This document shows, one piece after another, positions 10,058 to 21,782 of a stretch of 64,000 nucleotides of DNA (the first letter of the stretch is position 1; each line of letters begins with the position of its first letter). This stretch comes from CAWDPQ01 sp963804245. GTDB lineage: Bacteria; Acidobacteriota; Vicinamibacteria; Vicinamibacterales; 2-12-FULL-66-21. A program made the position numbers and the translations under genes. The stretch is from the NCBI GenBank assembly GCA_963804245.1, contig CAWDPQ010000003.1, forward strand, positions 124,001 to 188,000, read 5' to 3'. The notes under the pieces were generated by a model. That model did no database searches. It worked only from the letters and a program-made list of their open reading frames with translations, and was not told the origin of the DNA.

Positions 10058-10831
10058 ATGCCCGTTTACACGTCCGAGGCGCTGATTCTCCGTACATACA
10101 AGCTCGGCGAAGCGGATCGGATCGTGGTGTTCCTCACGCGGGACCGTGGAAAGAAGCGTGGCGTCGCGAAAGGTGCGCGGCGGCAGCGATCGCGCTACCT
10201 GGGTGCGCTCGAGCCGATGACCCGGGCCGGCGTCGCTTACTACGAGCGGGAACAGCGCGAGCTGGTCCGGCTCAATTACGTTGAGCCCTCGCGCAGTCCG
10301 ATGACCGCCGCACACCGCGGTGGCGAGGCGGATTCGGCGCTTGGCGCGCTTGGGCACGCGGGATACTTCGCTGAGTTGATCGACGAGTGGTCGCCGGAAG
10401 CGCACGCGGATGAGCGCCTGTATCGTCTCGGATCGTCCATGGTCGACGCACTCGCGGTCGGCGCCCCGATCGAACCGCTGGCGCGGTACTTCGAATATTG
10501 GCTGCTCCGTCTGCAGGGCGTGTATCCCTCAATCACGGCTTGTACGGGGTGCAGCGCTTCTCTGCAGGACGGTGCGGTAATGCCGCCGCGTGAGCACGTG
10601 TTCATCTGCCGCAGCTGCGCTCCATCCAACGGTGGCACGCTGGTGTCGGCCGAGGGCATGCGCTTTCTGAAAGGATCCGCGACGGTCGGTCCCGACGCGC
10701 TCGACGCGCTGCCGCTCGCCACGGCCTCCGCGCGACAGCTCGAGACGGCGCACCGGCGCCTCATCAACCTGCATCTCGAGAAGGAGCTCAAGTCCGCGCG
10801 GGTATTGCGCGAGATACGACAAGCCCGCTAA
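10058..10831 (+). CDS. recO: DNA repair protein RecO
   Basis: RecF-pathway mediator that helps load RecA on gapped DNA. About 257 residues: N-terminal OB fold (TSEALILRTYKLGEADRIV; GKKRGVAKGARR), a helical middle and a C-terminal zinc site with CTGC (162-165) and CRSC (184-187). The ATG at 10058 is chosen because it starts right after the mgtE stop and gives the standard N-terminus; the frame is open further upstream only through mgtE. glyQ follows after 5 bases. Confidence 0.95.
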   Translation: MPVYTSEALILRTYKLGEADRIVVFLTRDRGKKRGVAKGARRQRSRYLGALEPMTRAGVAYYEREQRELVRLNYVEPSRSPMTAAHRGGEADSALGALGHAGYFAELIDEWSPEAHADERLYRLGSSMVDALAVGAPIEPLARYFEYWLLRLQGVYPSITACTGCSASLQDGAVMPPREHVFICRSCAPSNGGTLVSAEGMRFLKGSATVGPDALDALPLATASARQLETAHRRLINLHLEKELKSARVLREIRQAR

Positions 10832-10836
10832 GCCGA

Positions 10837-11709
10837 ATGGTGACGCTGCAACAACTGATCTTCAAGCTGTCGGAGTTCTGGTCCTCGCGTGGCTGTCTCC
10901 TCCAGCAGCCCCTCGACGTCGAAATGGGTGCCGGCACCATGCACCCGGAAACGTTTCTGCGAGTGCTCGGCCCCGCGCACTGGAACGTGGCCTACGTGCA
11001 GCCGTCGCGGCGCCCTGCCGATGGTCGGTTCGGCGAAAACCCCAACCGGTTGTTCAAACACCACCAGTTTCAGGTGATCCTCAAGCCGGCACCGGACGAA
11101 GTACAGCAGCTCTATCTGCAGAGCGTCGAGGCATGCGGTATCGATCTCCGCGCCCACGACATCCGATTCGAAGAGGACAACTGGGAGTCGCCGACGCTCG
11201 GCGCCTGGGGCATCGGCTGGCAGGTGCTCTTCGACGGTCAGGAAATCACGCAGTTCACCTACTTCCAGCAGGCTGGCGGAATCGATCTGTCTCCGATTTC
11301 GGTGGAGCTGACCTACGGGATCGAGCGTCTGGGCATGGCGCTGCAGGATGTCGACAACGTGTTCGATCTGGAGTGGGCGACCGGCGTGACATATCGCGAC
11401 GTCCGGCATCGCGACGAGGTGGAGCAGTCCAAGTACGCCTTCGGACAGGTCGACATGCCGGCCGGGGAGCTGAACGCGCTGCACCGGACATTGTTCGATC
11501 AGTATTACGGCCTGGCGCAGACGCTGCTCAAATCCGGGCTCGTCCTGCCGGCCCACGAGTATTGCTTGAAGTGCTCGCACATGTTCAACCTGCTCGATGC
11601 CGGCGGCGGAATCGGCGTGACCGAGCGGATGGCCTACATCCTGCGCGTCCGCCAGCTCGCGGTGGCCATCGCAAAAGCGTGGGTAGGGGAAGAACCGGCG
11701 ACGGAATAA
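10837..11709 (+). CDS. glyQ: Glycyl-tRNA synthetase alpha subunit
   Basis: Catalytic alpha chain of the bacterial alpha2beta2 glycyl-tRNA synthetase; 290 residues, normal length. Conserved blocks visible are FWSSRGCLLQQPLDVEMGAG, TFLRVLGPAHWNVAYVQPSR, GRFGENPNRLFKHHQFQV and the ELTYGIERLGMALQ region. The partner beta subunit begins 13 bases downstream, so both subunits are made from one message. It lies directly behind recO, a frequent order in bacteria (recO-glyQ-glyS). Confidence 0.97.
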   Translation: MVTLQQLIFKLSEFWSSRGCLLQQPLDVEMGAGTMHPETFLRVLGPAHWNVAYVQPSRRPADGRFGENPNRLFKHHQFQVILKPAPDEVQQLYLQSVEACGIDLRAHDIRFEEDNWESPTLGAWGIGWQVLFDGQEITQFTYFQQAGGIDLSPISVELTYGIERLGMALQDVDNVFDLEWATGVTYRDVRHRDEVEQSKYAFGQVDMPAGELNALHRTLFDQYYGLAQTLLKSGLVLPAHEYCLKCSHMFNLLDAGGGIGVTERMAYILRVRQLAVAIAKAWVGEEPATE

Positions 11710-11722
11710 CGACCAACGCGAC

Positions 11723-13924
11723 ATGGACAGAGAGTTACTGATTGAAATCGGCGTCGAAGAGCTGCCGGCCGCGTGGCTGCCGGGACTGACGCGCCAGCTC
11801 CAGGAGCGTGTCGAGGCAGGCCTCAAGGATCTCCGCATCGCACCAGGTGCGCCGGTGGAGAGCTACACGACGCCGCGCCGCCTCACCGCACGCGTGGCGC
11901 GCATCGCCGAGCGCCAGGACGATCTCGACGAGGAGATCAGCGGTCCACCGGTCTCGGCGGCCTTTGCGCAGGACGGCCGCCCGACGCCGGCGGCGCTCGG
12001 GTTCGCGAAGAAGCAAGGCGTCGAATTCGAGGCGCTCGGTCGCAAGCAGACGCCGAAGGGTGAGTATCTCGTCTTCAACAAGCACGTACGCGGGCGCAGC
12101 GCCGCCGATGCGCTCCCCGATCTGATGCGTGCCGTGCTCCGCGAGCTGGCATTTCCCAAGCAGATGCACTGGGACGCGATGCTCGACGACGGGCGGGGTG
12201 AGCTGCTGTTCGGCCGGCCGATTCGCTGGCTCTTGTTCCTGTACGGCGGCCGCGTGGTGCCGTTCACAATCGGCCGCGCCGCCAACGCCGCCAGCATGCA
12301 GGTGCAGGACATCGAATCGGGCGCGCTCACATACGGTCATCGCTTTCTGGCGACGAGCGGCCGCGCTGGACGCTCCATCAAGGTTCGCAGCTTCGAGGAG
12401 TACGAAGCCCGGCTCAAGGAACATTTCGTCGTCCTCGACCACACCGAGCGGCGCGAGCGCATCGTCCGCGCCCTCGAAATGCACGCACGACGATTGGGCG
12501 GCCGGGTGCAGCTGAAGGAGCACACCGCGCTCATCGACGAAGTTGCGGATCTCGTCGAATACCCGTCCGTGGTGGCGGGATTTTTCGACCGATCGTTCCT
12601 GTCGCTCCCGCAGGAAGTTCTGGTGACCACGCTCGTGCATCACCAGCACTATTTCCCGGTGGTGTCGGAGCAGGGCACGCTCAAGGAAGCCTTCCTGGCG
12701 ATCGTCAACACGCAACCGCAGGACGAACGGGTCATCGCCAAGAACGCCGAGCGCGTCGTGGCAGCGCGGTTGCGCGACGCGAAGTTCTTCTGGGATGCCG
12801 ATCGCAAGGCGCCGCTTGAATCGCGCATGGATCGACTGCACACGGTGCTGTTCCACAAGAAACTCCGCGGCAGCAGCTACCGCGACAAGACCGAACGTAT
12901 CGAACGCCTCGCCGGGTGGATTGCCACGCATGCATTCGGACGTCCGGACGCCGCCGCTCATGCCGCGCAGGCCGCCCGCCTCGCCAAGGCCGATCTGACC
13001 ACCGATATGGTCTTCGAGTTCCCCGAGCTGCAGGGGACGATGGGTGGCATCTACGCGCGGGAGGAAGGCCTGCCGGAGCCGGTGTCGAAGGCGATCTACT
13101 TCCACTATTTGCCGGTTGGCGTGGAACCTGACGCCCCGCCATCGAAGGAACAACTCGGCGCCGCTGCTGTCTCTTGGGCGGCAGTCTCGCTCGCCGACAA
13201 GCTGGATACCGTCATCGGACTCTTCGCGGCCGGCGAGCGTCCGACGGGTTCTCGGGATCCGTTCGGCTTGCGCCGCAATGCCCACGGCGCGATCCGGATA
13301 CTGATGGATCTGCCGGAGCTTACGGGTCTCGACAAGGAGATTCTGCTCAACACGCTGCTGGCTGAAGCGGTCAAGCTACACGCCGAAGCCGCTGCCGACC
13401 TCGGTGCGGCGGGAGTGGCGAAAGGGTTTTGGCTTGAACGCGTGAGATACGCGCTCGAGCAGCGGGGTTTCAGCCACGAGACTGTTCGCGCAGCCACGTC
13501 GCCTGAGGAAATCTCGCCGCTTCGCGCCCGTCGCGTCGCCGACGTCCTGCAAACCATGCGCATGTCCGTCGACTTCCAGGCCCTGGCCGTTCTCTTCAAG
13601 CGTGTGAAGAACATCGCGCGAGAGCGGACCGACGACGGAGCCGTGGATCGCAGCGCGTTGACGGAGCCGGCCGAGCGCGCGCTGCTCGACGAACTGGATG
13701 CGCGCAGCCCGCGGATTGCCGCGGCCATCACTGCCGCGGACTACAAGCGAGCGTTCACGGAAATTGCGGGGCTCCGGCCCGCGGTCGACCGGTTCTTTAC
13801 GGAAGTGTTCGTGATGGCAGAAGATCGCCGCGTCAGAGGGGCACGGCTTGCGCTGATGGCGGAGTTGCGCGACCTGATCCTCCAACTGGCGGATATCTCG
13901 GAAATCGTTCCTCAAACGGAGTAG
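11723..13924 (+). CDS. glyS: Glycyl-tRNA synthetase beta subunit
   Basis: Beta chain that binds tRNA-Gly and completes the alpha2beta2 enzyme. The 733 residues begin with the standard LLIEIGVEELPAAWL, followed by TPRRLTARV, the HD-like middle (LADKLDTVIGLFAAGERPTGSRDPFGLRR is the conserved block near residue 490) and a C-terminal DALR-type anticodon-binding region. No internal breaks are seen. It ends 9 bases before ppdK; the spacing suggests read-through into ppdK. Confidence 0.97.
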   Translation: MDRELLIEIGVEELPAAWLPGLTRQLQERVEAGLKDLRIAPGAPVESYTTPRRLTARVARIAERQDDLDEEISGPPVSAAFAQDGRPTPAALGFAKKQGVEFEALGRKQTPKGEYLVFNKHVRGRSAADALPDLMRAVLRELAFPKQMHWDAMLDDGRGELLFGRPIRWLLFLYGGRVVPFTIGRAANAASMQVQDIESGALTYGHRFLATSGRAGRSIKVRSFEEYEARLKEHFVVLDHTERRERIVRALEMHARRLGGRVQLKEHTALIDEVADLVEYPSVVAGFFDRSFLSLPQEVLVTTLVHHQHYFPVVSEQGTLKEAFLAIVNTQPQDERVIAKNAERVVAARLRDAKFFWDADRKAPLESRMDRLHTVLFHKKLRGSSYRDKTERIERLAGWIATHAFGRPDAAAHAAQAARLAKADLTTDMVFEFPELQGTMGGIYAREEGLPEPVSKAIYFHYLPVGVEPDAPPSKEQLGAAAVSWAAVSLADKLDTVIGLFAAGERPTGSRDPFGLRRNAHGAIRILMDLPELTGLDKEILLNTLLAEAVKLHAEAAADLGAAGVAKGFWLERVRYALEQRGFSHETVRAATSPEEISPLRARRVADVLQTMRMSVDFQALAVLFKRVKNIARERTDDGAVDRSALTEPAERALLDELDARSPRIAAAITAADYKRAFTEIAGLRPAVDRFFTEVFVMAEDRRVRGARLALMAELRDLILQLADISEIVPQTE

Positions 13925-13933
13925 GCAACATCG

Positions 13934-16773
<2,840 letters not shown>

Positions 16774-16777
<4 letters not shown>

Positions 16778-17749
16778 TCAAGGTTTACAAGTACGCGGCG
16801 GGATCCGTCGAGTGCCTGGACTCGGTGGATCCCACCTGGCTCGCTCCGGACAGCGGCGTGACTTTGTGGGTGGACCTCGACGAACCGACACCGGAAGAGG
16901 CCCGCGTCCTCTATGACGTGTTTCACTTCCATGAGCTGTCGATCGAGGATGCCCTCGCCGAAATCCACCAGCCGAAGATCGAGTCGTACGGCGAGTATCT
17001 GTATCTCGTGTTGCATGGCATTGATTTCAGCGCCCGCCAGCACAAGTTTCGCACCAAGGATGTCGATTTTTTTCTGAACCCGAAGTACCTGGTCAGCGTG
17101 CACCACGGTCTGTCACGGTCCGTCGGCCGAGTTGCCGAAGCATGTTCGCGCAACGGCCAGGTGCTGGCGGAGGGCACCGCGGCGTCTGATGCACCGCATC
17201 GTCGACACGATGGTGGACAACTATCGACCCGAGGTCGAAAAGCTGGCGCAGAGGCTGGACCGGCTGGAAAACGAGGTGTTTGAGGACCCGAGCACCTGAC
17301 GCTGGTGCGCAGCAATCCTGGAGTTCAAGAAGGACGTGACTTCGCTGCGACAGGTCGTGATGCCAGAGCGCGACGCCGTCGGACGACTGGCGCGGCGCGA
17401 GTTCGCCTTCATTTCCGAGCAGATCGCCTACAGGTTTCGTGATGTTCACGATCATCTCGTGAGGCTGTCCGACGAGGCCTTTTTCTTCCAGGACCGCGTC
17501 AGCGGGATTCTGGATGCACACCTGTCGGCCGTGTCGAACCAGTTGAACACGGTGATGAAGGTGTTGACGATCATCGCCACGATCTTCATGCCCCTCACGT
17601 TCATTGACCGGGCTGTACGGGATGAACGACATCGACCTGCCGCGATTTCCGGGCTGGGACCCGATGCAGTTTTGGTGGGTCTGCGGGATGATGCTGGGGA
17701 TTTCGGCGGCGCATGCTGCGTCTGCTTCCGAAGTCGACGCTGGATCTGA
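16774..17749 (+). pseudogene. corA: CorA-type magnesium channel, broken by several frameshifts
   Basis: Translation pieces in different frames line up with one CorA-family protein. Frame 1 from a TTG at 16774 gives the N-terminal domain (MIKVYKYAAG; TLWVDLDEPTPEEARVLYDVF). Near 17176 it moves to frame 2 (MHRIVDTMVDNYRPEVEKLAQRL). A stop at 17297-17299 interrupts, with a local double shift up to 17314; frame 2 then continues with the long helix and first membrane helix (MKVLTIIATIFMPLTFI). An extra base at 17606 moves to frame 3 for the signature GLYGMN and second helix, and the likely C-terminus (FRSRRWI, stop 17747-17749) is back in frame 2. The GMN motif survives. Recent decay or clustered sequence error are both possible. 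Confidence 0.85.
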
Positions 17750-17750
17750 C

Positions 17751-19517
17751 GTGGCGCGAATTCACCGGCTTCCCCTGCACCTGGCCAACCAGATCGCCGC
17801 CGGCGAAGTGGTCGAGCGGCCGGCGTCGGTCGTCAAGGAACTGGTCGAGAATGCGCTGGATGCCGGGGCGACTCGAATCAAGGTCGCTATCGAGCTGGGA
17901 GGCAAGAAGCTCATTCGCGTCGAGGACGATGGCGAGGGAATGGAACCCGCGGACGCCGCCCTTGCCGTCGAACGACACGCGACGAGCAAGATAGCCACGC
18001 CGGAGGATCTCGGCGCGATCAGGACTCTGGGGTTCCGCGGCGAAGCGCTGCCGAGCATTGCGTCGGTGTCGCACTTCGTGCTCCGCACGCGCCCGCGAGG
18101 TCAGGACTCGGCCACCGAGGTTCGCATCGACGGAGGAGCGACGGCGTCGGTGCGCGAGGTTGGCGCGCCGCACGGCACGGGCATCGAGATCGGCGATCTC
18201 TTCTACAACCTTCCCGCCCGGAGGAAATTCCTCAAGTCCGACACGGCAGAAGCGACGCAGGTCTCACGCCTTCTCACGCAAATGGCGTTGGGCTATCCGG
18301 AGGTCGGGTTCGCGCTGTCGAGCGGCGGGCGCAAGCTGCTGGAGTGTCCTCCCGCCGCAGATCTGCCCGAACGGTTCTACCAGCTGTTCGGTGAGCGTCC
18401 GGATCTCATACCGGTGCACAAGGAGGCTGGTGGTCTGCGCATCAAGGGCTACGTGGCGGCCCTGGGCGATCAAGGACCCGTGCGCGGCCCGCAGAACGTC
18501 TTCGTGAACCGCCGAATCGTCAAGGACCGCACGATCGCCCACGCGATCATCGATGCCTACAGCGTTGCCACCATCAAGGAGCGCAGCCCGGAGGTCCACC
18601 TCTTCATCGACGTGCCCGCGGACCGTGTCGACGTCAACGTGCATCCGACCAAGGCGGAAGTCCGCTTTCTGGAGCAGTCGCTCGTTCACGAAGTGCTGCG
18701 GCGGACGTTGGCCGACGCGCTCGGCCAGGGGCCCGCGCCCGAATTGCAGTTGACGCCGCAGGTAGCCATGGGAGATGAGCCGCGGCCGATGTCCATTCCG
18801 GGCGTTCTCGCGGGAGCGGCCGTCGGGAACCGCTGGAGTCCGGAGCCCTCCTTCTCGGGCGTGTCCAGCGTTCAGGGGTTCAATCGTGTTCTCGGTCCGG
18901 CAACCGCGACCGGCGTCGATCCTTCGAATCCGGCGGACCTCCGTCCGATGATTCCACTCGGACAGTTTCGCGATACCTTCATCATTGCCATAGACGATGA
19001 AGGCATCGCCATCGTCGATCAGCACGTCGCGCACGAGCGCGTGTTGTTCGAGCAGGCGATGGAGAGACTGACGGCCGGAAGGATGGAGAGCCAGCGGCTG
19101 CTGGCGCCGATCCTGATCGAGCTGTCCGCATCGCAGCGGCACGCCCTATCGCAGCACGCCGAGGCGCTCGATCGGTTCGGTCTCGAAGTGGAAGAGTTCG
19201 GCGGCGACAGCGTGCGCCTTTCCGCTGTGCCGGCATCCCTCGATCCATCGGATTGCGAGGCCGCGGTGCGGACTCTTGCCGAGGATCTCGATGGGTTGGA
19301 TCGCGGTTCGCGCATGGAAGACGCCCTGCGCCGGATTGCCGCGACGATGGCGTGTCATGCGGCGGTGAAAGCCAACTACCCGCTGACACTGGAGAAGATG
19401 CGGTATATCCTCGAAGAGCTGCGTCGCACGGCGTACTCCAGCGTCTGTCCGCACGGCCGCCCTGTGGTTCTGAGAATCACGCGACGCGAGATCGAGAAGA
19501 ATTTTCAGCGCATCTGA
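17751..19517 (+). CDS. mutL: DNA mismatch repair protein MutL
   Basis: GHKL ATPase that couples mismatch recognition by MutS to strand incision. About 588 residues from the GTG at 17751 (VARIHRLPLHLANQIAAGEV), the normal family start, one base after the corA remnant's stop. ATP-site motifs are ENALDAGATRI, EDDGEGM and GFRGEALPSI. The C-terminal domain carries the endonuclease signature DQHVAHERVLFE near residue 423 (family form DQHA-x2-E-x4-E, with Val for Ala), with ACHAAVKANYPLT and CPHGRP, so this MutL probably has nicking activity of its own, as in bacteria without MutH. mutS is not in the window. Confidence 0.96.
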   Translation: MARIHRLPLHLANQIAAGEVVERPASVVKELVENALDAGATRIKVAIELGGKKLIRVEDDGEGMEPADAALAVERHATSKIATPEDLGAIRTLGFRGEALPSIASVSHFVLRTRPRGQDSATEVRIDGGATASVREVGAPHGTGIEIGDLFYNLPARRKFLKSDTAEATQVSRLLTQMALGYPEVGFALSSGGRKLLECPPAADLPERFYQLFGERPDLIPVHKEAGGLRIKGYVAALGDQGPVRGPQNVFVNRRIVKDRTIAHAIIDAYSVATIKERSPEVHLFIDVPADRVDVNVHPTKAEVRFLEQSLVHEVLRRTLADALGQGPAPELQLTPQVAMGDEPRPMSIPGVLAGAAVGNRWSPEPSFSGVSSVQGFNRVLGPATATGVDPSNPADLRPMIPLGQFRDTFIIAIDDEGIAIVDQHVAHERVLFEQAMERLTAGRMESQRLLAPILIELSASQRHALSQHAEALDRFGLEVEEFGGDSVRLSAVPASLDPSDCEAAVRTLAEDLDGLDRGSRMEDALRRIAATMACHAAVKANYPLTLEKMRYILEELRRTAYSSVCPHGRPVVLRITRREIEKNFQRI

Positions 19518-19521
19518 ACTC

Positions 19522-19542
19522 GGTGCTCGGCGTTCGGCGCTG
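19522..19542 (+). repeat. Degenerate heptameric repeat downstream of mutL
   Basis: Three adjacent heptamers GGTGCTC, GGCGTTC and GGCGCTG follow the mutL stop. Their consensus GGCGCTC is the reverse complement of the GAGCGCC unit found in the ppdK 5' end, so the same low-complexity sequence appears at two sites. Confidence 0.5.
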
Positions 19543-19555
19543 CGTATTGCAGCCT

Positions 19556-19583
19556 GCCCGCCGTAGCTTTAGCGAAGGCGGGC
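19556..19583. repeat. REP-like palindrome at the border of the truncated permease gene
   Basis: Arms GCCCGCC (19556-19562) and GGCGGGC (19577-19583) enclose a 14-base loop that itself has a small GCT/AGC stem with TTTAGC. It lies between mutL and the 5'-truncated ADOP permease and resembles the other TAAA/TTTA-loop palindromes in the window. Confidence 0.6.
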
Positions 19584-19598
19584 CATCCTAAATCGGTT

Positions 19599-20573
19599 TT
19601 GCGACGTCCAATCACAAACTGCGTGCCGCTCGAAGGGGGCTACGGCCTCAGCTTCATCATTGCCGGCCGCCCGCTGCAAGGAACGGAGCACGGCGGCGGT
19701 GGGTGGATCACGGTATCTCCCGGTTATTTCGAAGTGTTTCGTATCCCGGTCAAGCGCGGTCGCACGTTCAACGATCGCGACACGGCTCAAGCGACGCCGG
19801 TCGTCATCATCAATGAAGCCATGGCCAGGGAGTTCTGGCCACAAGGCGATCCGCTCAACGATCGTTTGATCATCGGGCGCGGCGGCATGCCGGAGTTCGC
19901 CACGGAACGCGAGCGTCAGATCGTCGGCGTCGTCGGCAACGTGCGCGACGGGGGCCTCAACAACGATCCGTTTCCGACGATGTACGTGCCGCAAGCGCAG
20001 ATTCCGGACGCGGCCAACGCGTTGAACGTGCGCTTGACGCCCATTGCGTGGGTCGTCCGGACCCAGGTGAGTCCATACGCGCTGAGCAGCGGGATTCAGG
20101 AGCAGCTCCGGCAGGTCAGCGGCCTGCCGGTTTCGGACGTCCGCACGATGGCCGAGGTCATTTCGCGCTCGACGTCGCGCGAGCGGTTCAACATGTGGCT
20201 CATGACCGTCTTCGGCGCCTCCGCGTTGCTTCTCGCGGCGATCGGCATCTACGGCCTGATGGCGTATTCGGTGGAGCAGCGTACCCAGGAGATCGGCATT
20301 CGGCTGGCTCTCGGTGCGCGTGCCTCGGACGTCAAAAACATGGTGGTTCGGCAAGGGATGAGCTTGGCCTTGATCGGGGTCGTGGTCGGTCTGGCTGCGT
20401 CTTTCGGTCTGACGCGATTGATTTCTACGTTGCTGTTCGGCGTGACTGCCCTCGATCCGGTTGTCTTCACCGCAGTGCCCGTGGCGTTGACGGTCGTGGC
20501 TTTGCTCGCCGTGTGGCTGCCGGCCCGCCGTGCGAGCCGCGTGGATCCGATCATCGCGCTCCGCTACGAGTGA
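19599..20573 (+). pseudogene. ADOP/MacB-type ABC permease, 5'-truncated C-terminal half
   Basis: About 320 residues matching the second half of an ADOP-type permease: part of a periplasmic MacB-like core (ISPGYF-type block as VSPGYFEVFRIPVKRGRTF; VVIINEAMAREFWPQGD; QIVGVVGNVRDGG) and the last FtsX domain with three membrane helices (FGASALLLAAIGIYGLMAYSV; EIGIRLALGARASDV; VALTVVALLAVWLPARRAS). The full-length relative at 49664-52114 has 816 residues, so the first 480 or more are missing. The homology begins abruptly at NCVPLEGGYG, just after a palindromic repeat. The TTG at 19599 is only a formal start. It is a decayed copy rather than a working permease. Confidence 0.8.
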
Positions 20574-20754
20574 AAAGAAAGGAAGAAGGACGAAGGACGA
20601 GGAGCGAAGAGAAAGAGGAAAAGAATGGATGACGTAGGAAAGAAGACAGACGAAGCAGCGAACACGAAAAATTTTCCTCGTAGGTTCTGCACGAAAGTTC
20701 CCGGAATTTCCGACCTCAGCCGGTCATAAGTGCATCACCGCGTAAGATTTACGC
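20574..20754 (+). other. Intergenic region with purine-rich tract
   Basis: The first 65 bases after the permease remnant are almost pure A/G on the plus strand (AAGAAAGGAAGAAGGA-like words repeated), the same kind of sequence that lies beside the second ADOP permease at 52118-52198. The rest (to 20754) shows no gene and no recognisable structure. The regulatory elements of the next gene start at 20755. Confidence 0.5.
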
Positions 20755-20783
20755 TTGACTCGATGCTCGCGGCATTTTACTCT
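20755..20783 (+). promoter_or_regulatory. Predicted sigma-70-type promoter for the protease gene
   Basis: TTGACT at 20755-20760 (one mismatch to TTGACA), a 17-base spacer, and TACTCT at 20778-20783 as a poor -10. Transcription would begin near 20790, about 25 bases before the candidate riboswitch aptamer at 20816, which fits the layout expected for a riboswitch leader. The -10 match is weak, so the support comes mainly from position. Confidence 0.4.
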
Positions 20784-20815
20784 TCGATCATCCCAGCAGC
20801 CCGGTAGTCCAAGCG

Positions 20816-20893
20816 AAAAAGGCAAGTCCTCCGTCGTCGTCTGGGGGGCGCGCAAAGCCGGTCGCCTTTCGAAGGGGCGGGTCGGTTGCCGAA
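20816..20893 (+). promoter_or_regulatory. Candidate cyclic-di-GMP-I (GEMM) riboswitch
   Basis: The leader carries the hallmarks of the GEMM aptamer in the right order. GGCAAG (20821-20826) can pair with GGTTGCC (20884-20890) to form the closing stem P1. A second hairpin uses GTCCTCC and GGGGGGC (20826-20848). The strongly conserved block GCAAAGCC is at 20852-20859. A third hairpin is CGCC-TTTCGAAG-GGGCG (about 20863-20879), and the 3' strand ends in the typical GGTTGCCGA. The P2 loop is not the usual GNRA tetraloop, which lowers confidence. The Shine-Dalgarno GGAG (20897-20900) comes directly after P1, so control would be at translation initiation. Known GEMM-I RNAs bind cyclic di-GMP; a GEMM-Ib variant binds cyclic AMP-GMP. 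Confidence 0.6.
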
Positions 20894-20905
20894 CTTGGAG
20901 TGTTT

Positions 20906-21782
20906 ATGTCCACCCGTCCAGCGGTTCCGGCAGTTCTCGCATCGGCATTCGCCCTGTTGTTCTTTGGGCTCGGCAACTATCTCGCCGCGCGCCAGAGTGC
21001 GGAGAGTGATGGGCGCATCGCTGCGCTTCGAGCGGAAATCGATCTCATGCGTCGCGAGAAGGCGCCCACCGCGACCGGCACGTCGGGCGGTGCTTCGAAC
21101 GTGCCTGCGCCGGCGATCGACATCGAAAGCCGCGAAGGCATCATCGAGGACGTCAAGCGACAGCTCCAGTCGGAAATGGGGCTCTTTCCTCTCAACCTCC
21201 TCCGTCAGCGCCGCGACAGCTTCGTCGAGCTCTATTCCTACGACGACCGTGGGGCGAGCAGCTACGGCACGGCCGGGTATCTCGGCAACGGTTACTTCAT
21301 CACGGTGAAGCACGGTGTCGTGGCGCTCGGACAGGAGGGCGTGGCCGACGCGCGGCAAATCACGTCCGTAAAGCTGATGCTCAACGGCAAGGCTTGTCCC
21401 GGCGCGCATCGTCGACTCAGGTGATGCGAAAGTTGAAGTCGACCCGGGCGACTGGGCGATCCTCAAGATCAAAGAGCCGGTGAACCTCCCCGCCCTGGAT
21501 CTCAACCTGGAGTACGGCTTCGAATTCGCCGACCCCATCTTCCGTCTCGGCAACGACTATTCGAAGGGGATCATCCTTTCAACCGGCTACGTCGGCCAGC
21601 GGACTCCCAATGAGCTGGTGACCTGTCTCACGGATGGACATCCCGGCGTGTCGGGCGGCGGCGTGCTGAACAGGGAAGGGCAGCTCGTCGGTATCCCGAT
21701 CGGGCGGATGCAGGGGGACTATCGGTTCTCGTTCATCCTGCCGCTGCGCCAGGAGATGTTCAAGAAAGTTCGCCTGAACTAG
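20906..21782 (+). CDS. Membrane-anchored trypsin-like serine protease (frameshifted)
   Basis: Two reading frames join into one protein of about 291 residues. The first (20906-about 21395) has an N-terminal membrane anchor (AVLASAFALLFFGLGNYLAA), a charged linker, and the chymotrypsin-fold start with GYFITVKHGVV, containing the likely catalytic His. The second (from about 21399, frame +1) continues PARIVDSGDAKVEVDPGDWAI with the likely Asp, then GHPGVSGGGVLN with the likely Ser. One extra base near 21393-21398 explains the break. All three catalytic positions are preserved. The ATG at 20906 has GGAG five bases upstream. The domain would lie outside the cytoplasmic membrane. The gene is preceded by a promoter and a candidate cyclic-di-GMP riboswitch and converges with rarA, overlapping it by 4 bases. 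Confidence 0.75.

Noticed and set aside
11735..13285. Minus-strand open frame of 516 codons inside glyS
   Set aside because: Antisense to glyS, which is conserved along its whole length.
19599..20573. A working short permease
   Set aside because: It begins in the middle of the periplasmic core, lacks the first FtsX domain and has only a TTG without a ribosome-binding site.
20906..21782. Programmed ribosomal frameshifting in the protease and other split genes
   Set aside because: The shift sites share no slippery heptamer or stimulatory structure and occur in unrelated gene families; sequence error or mutation is simpler.
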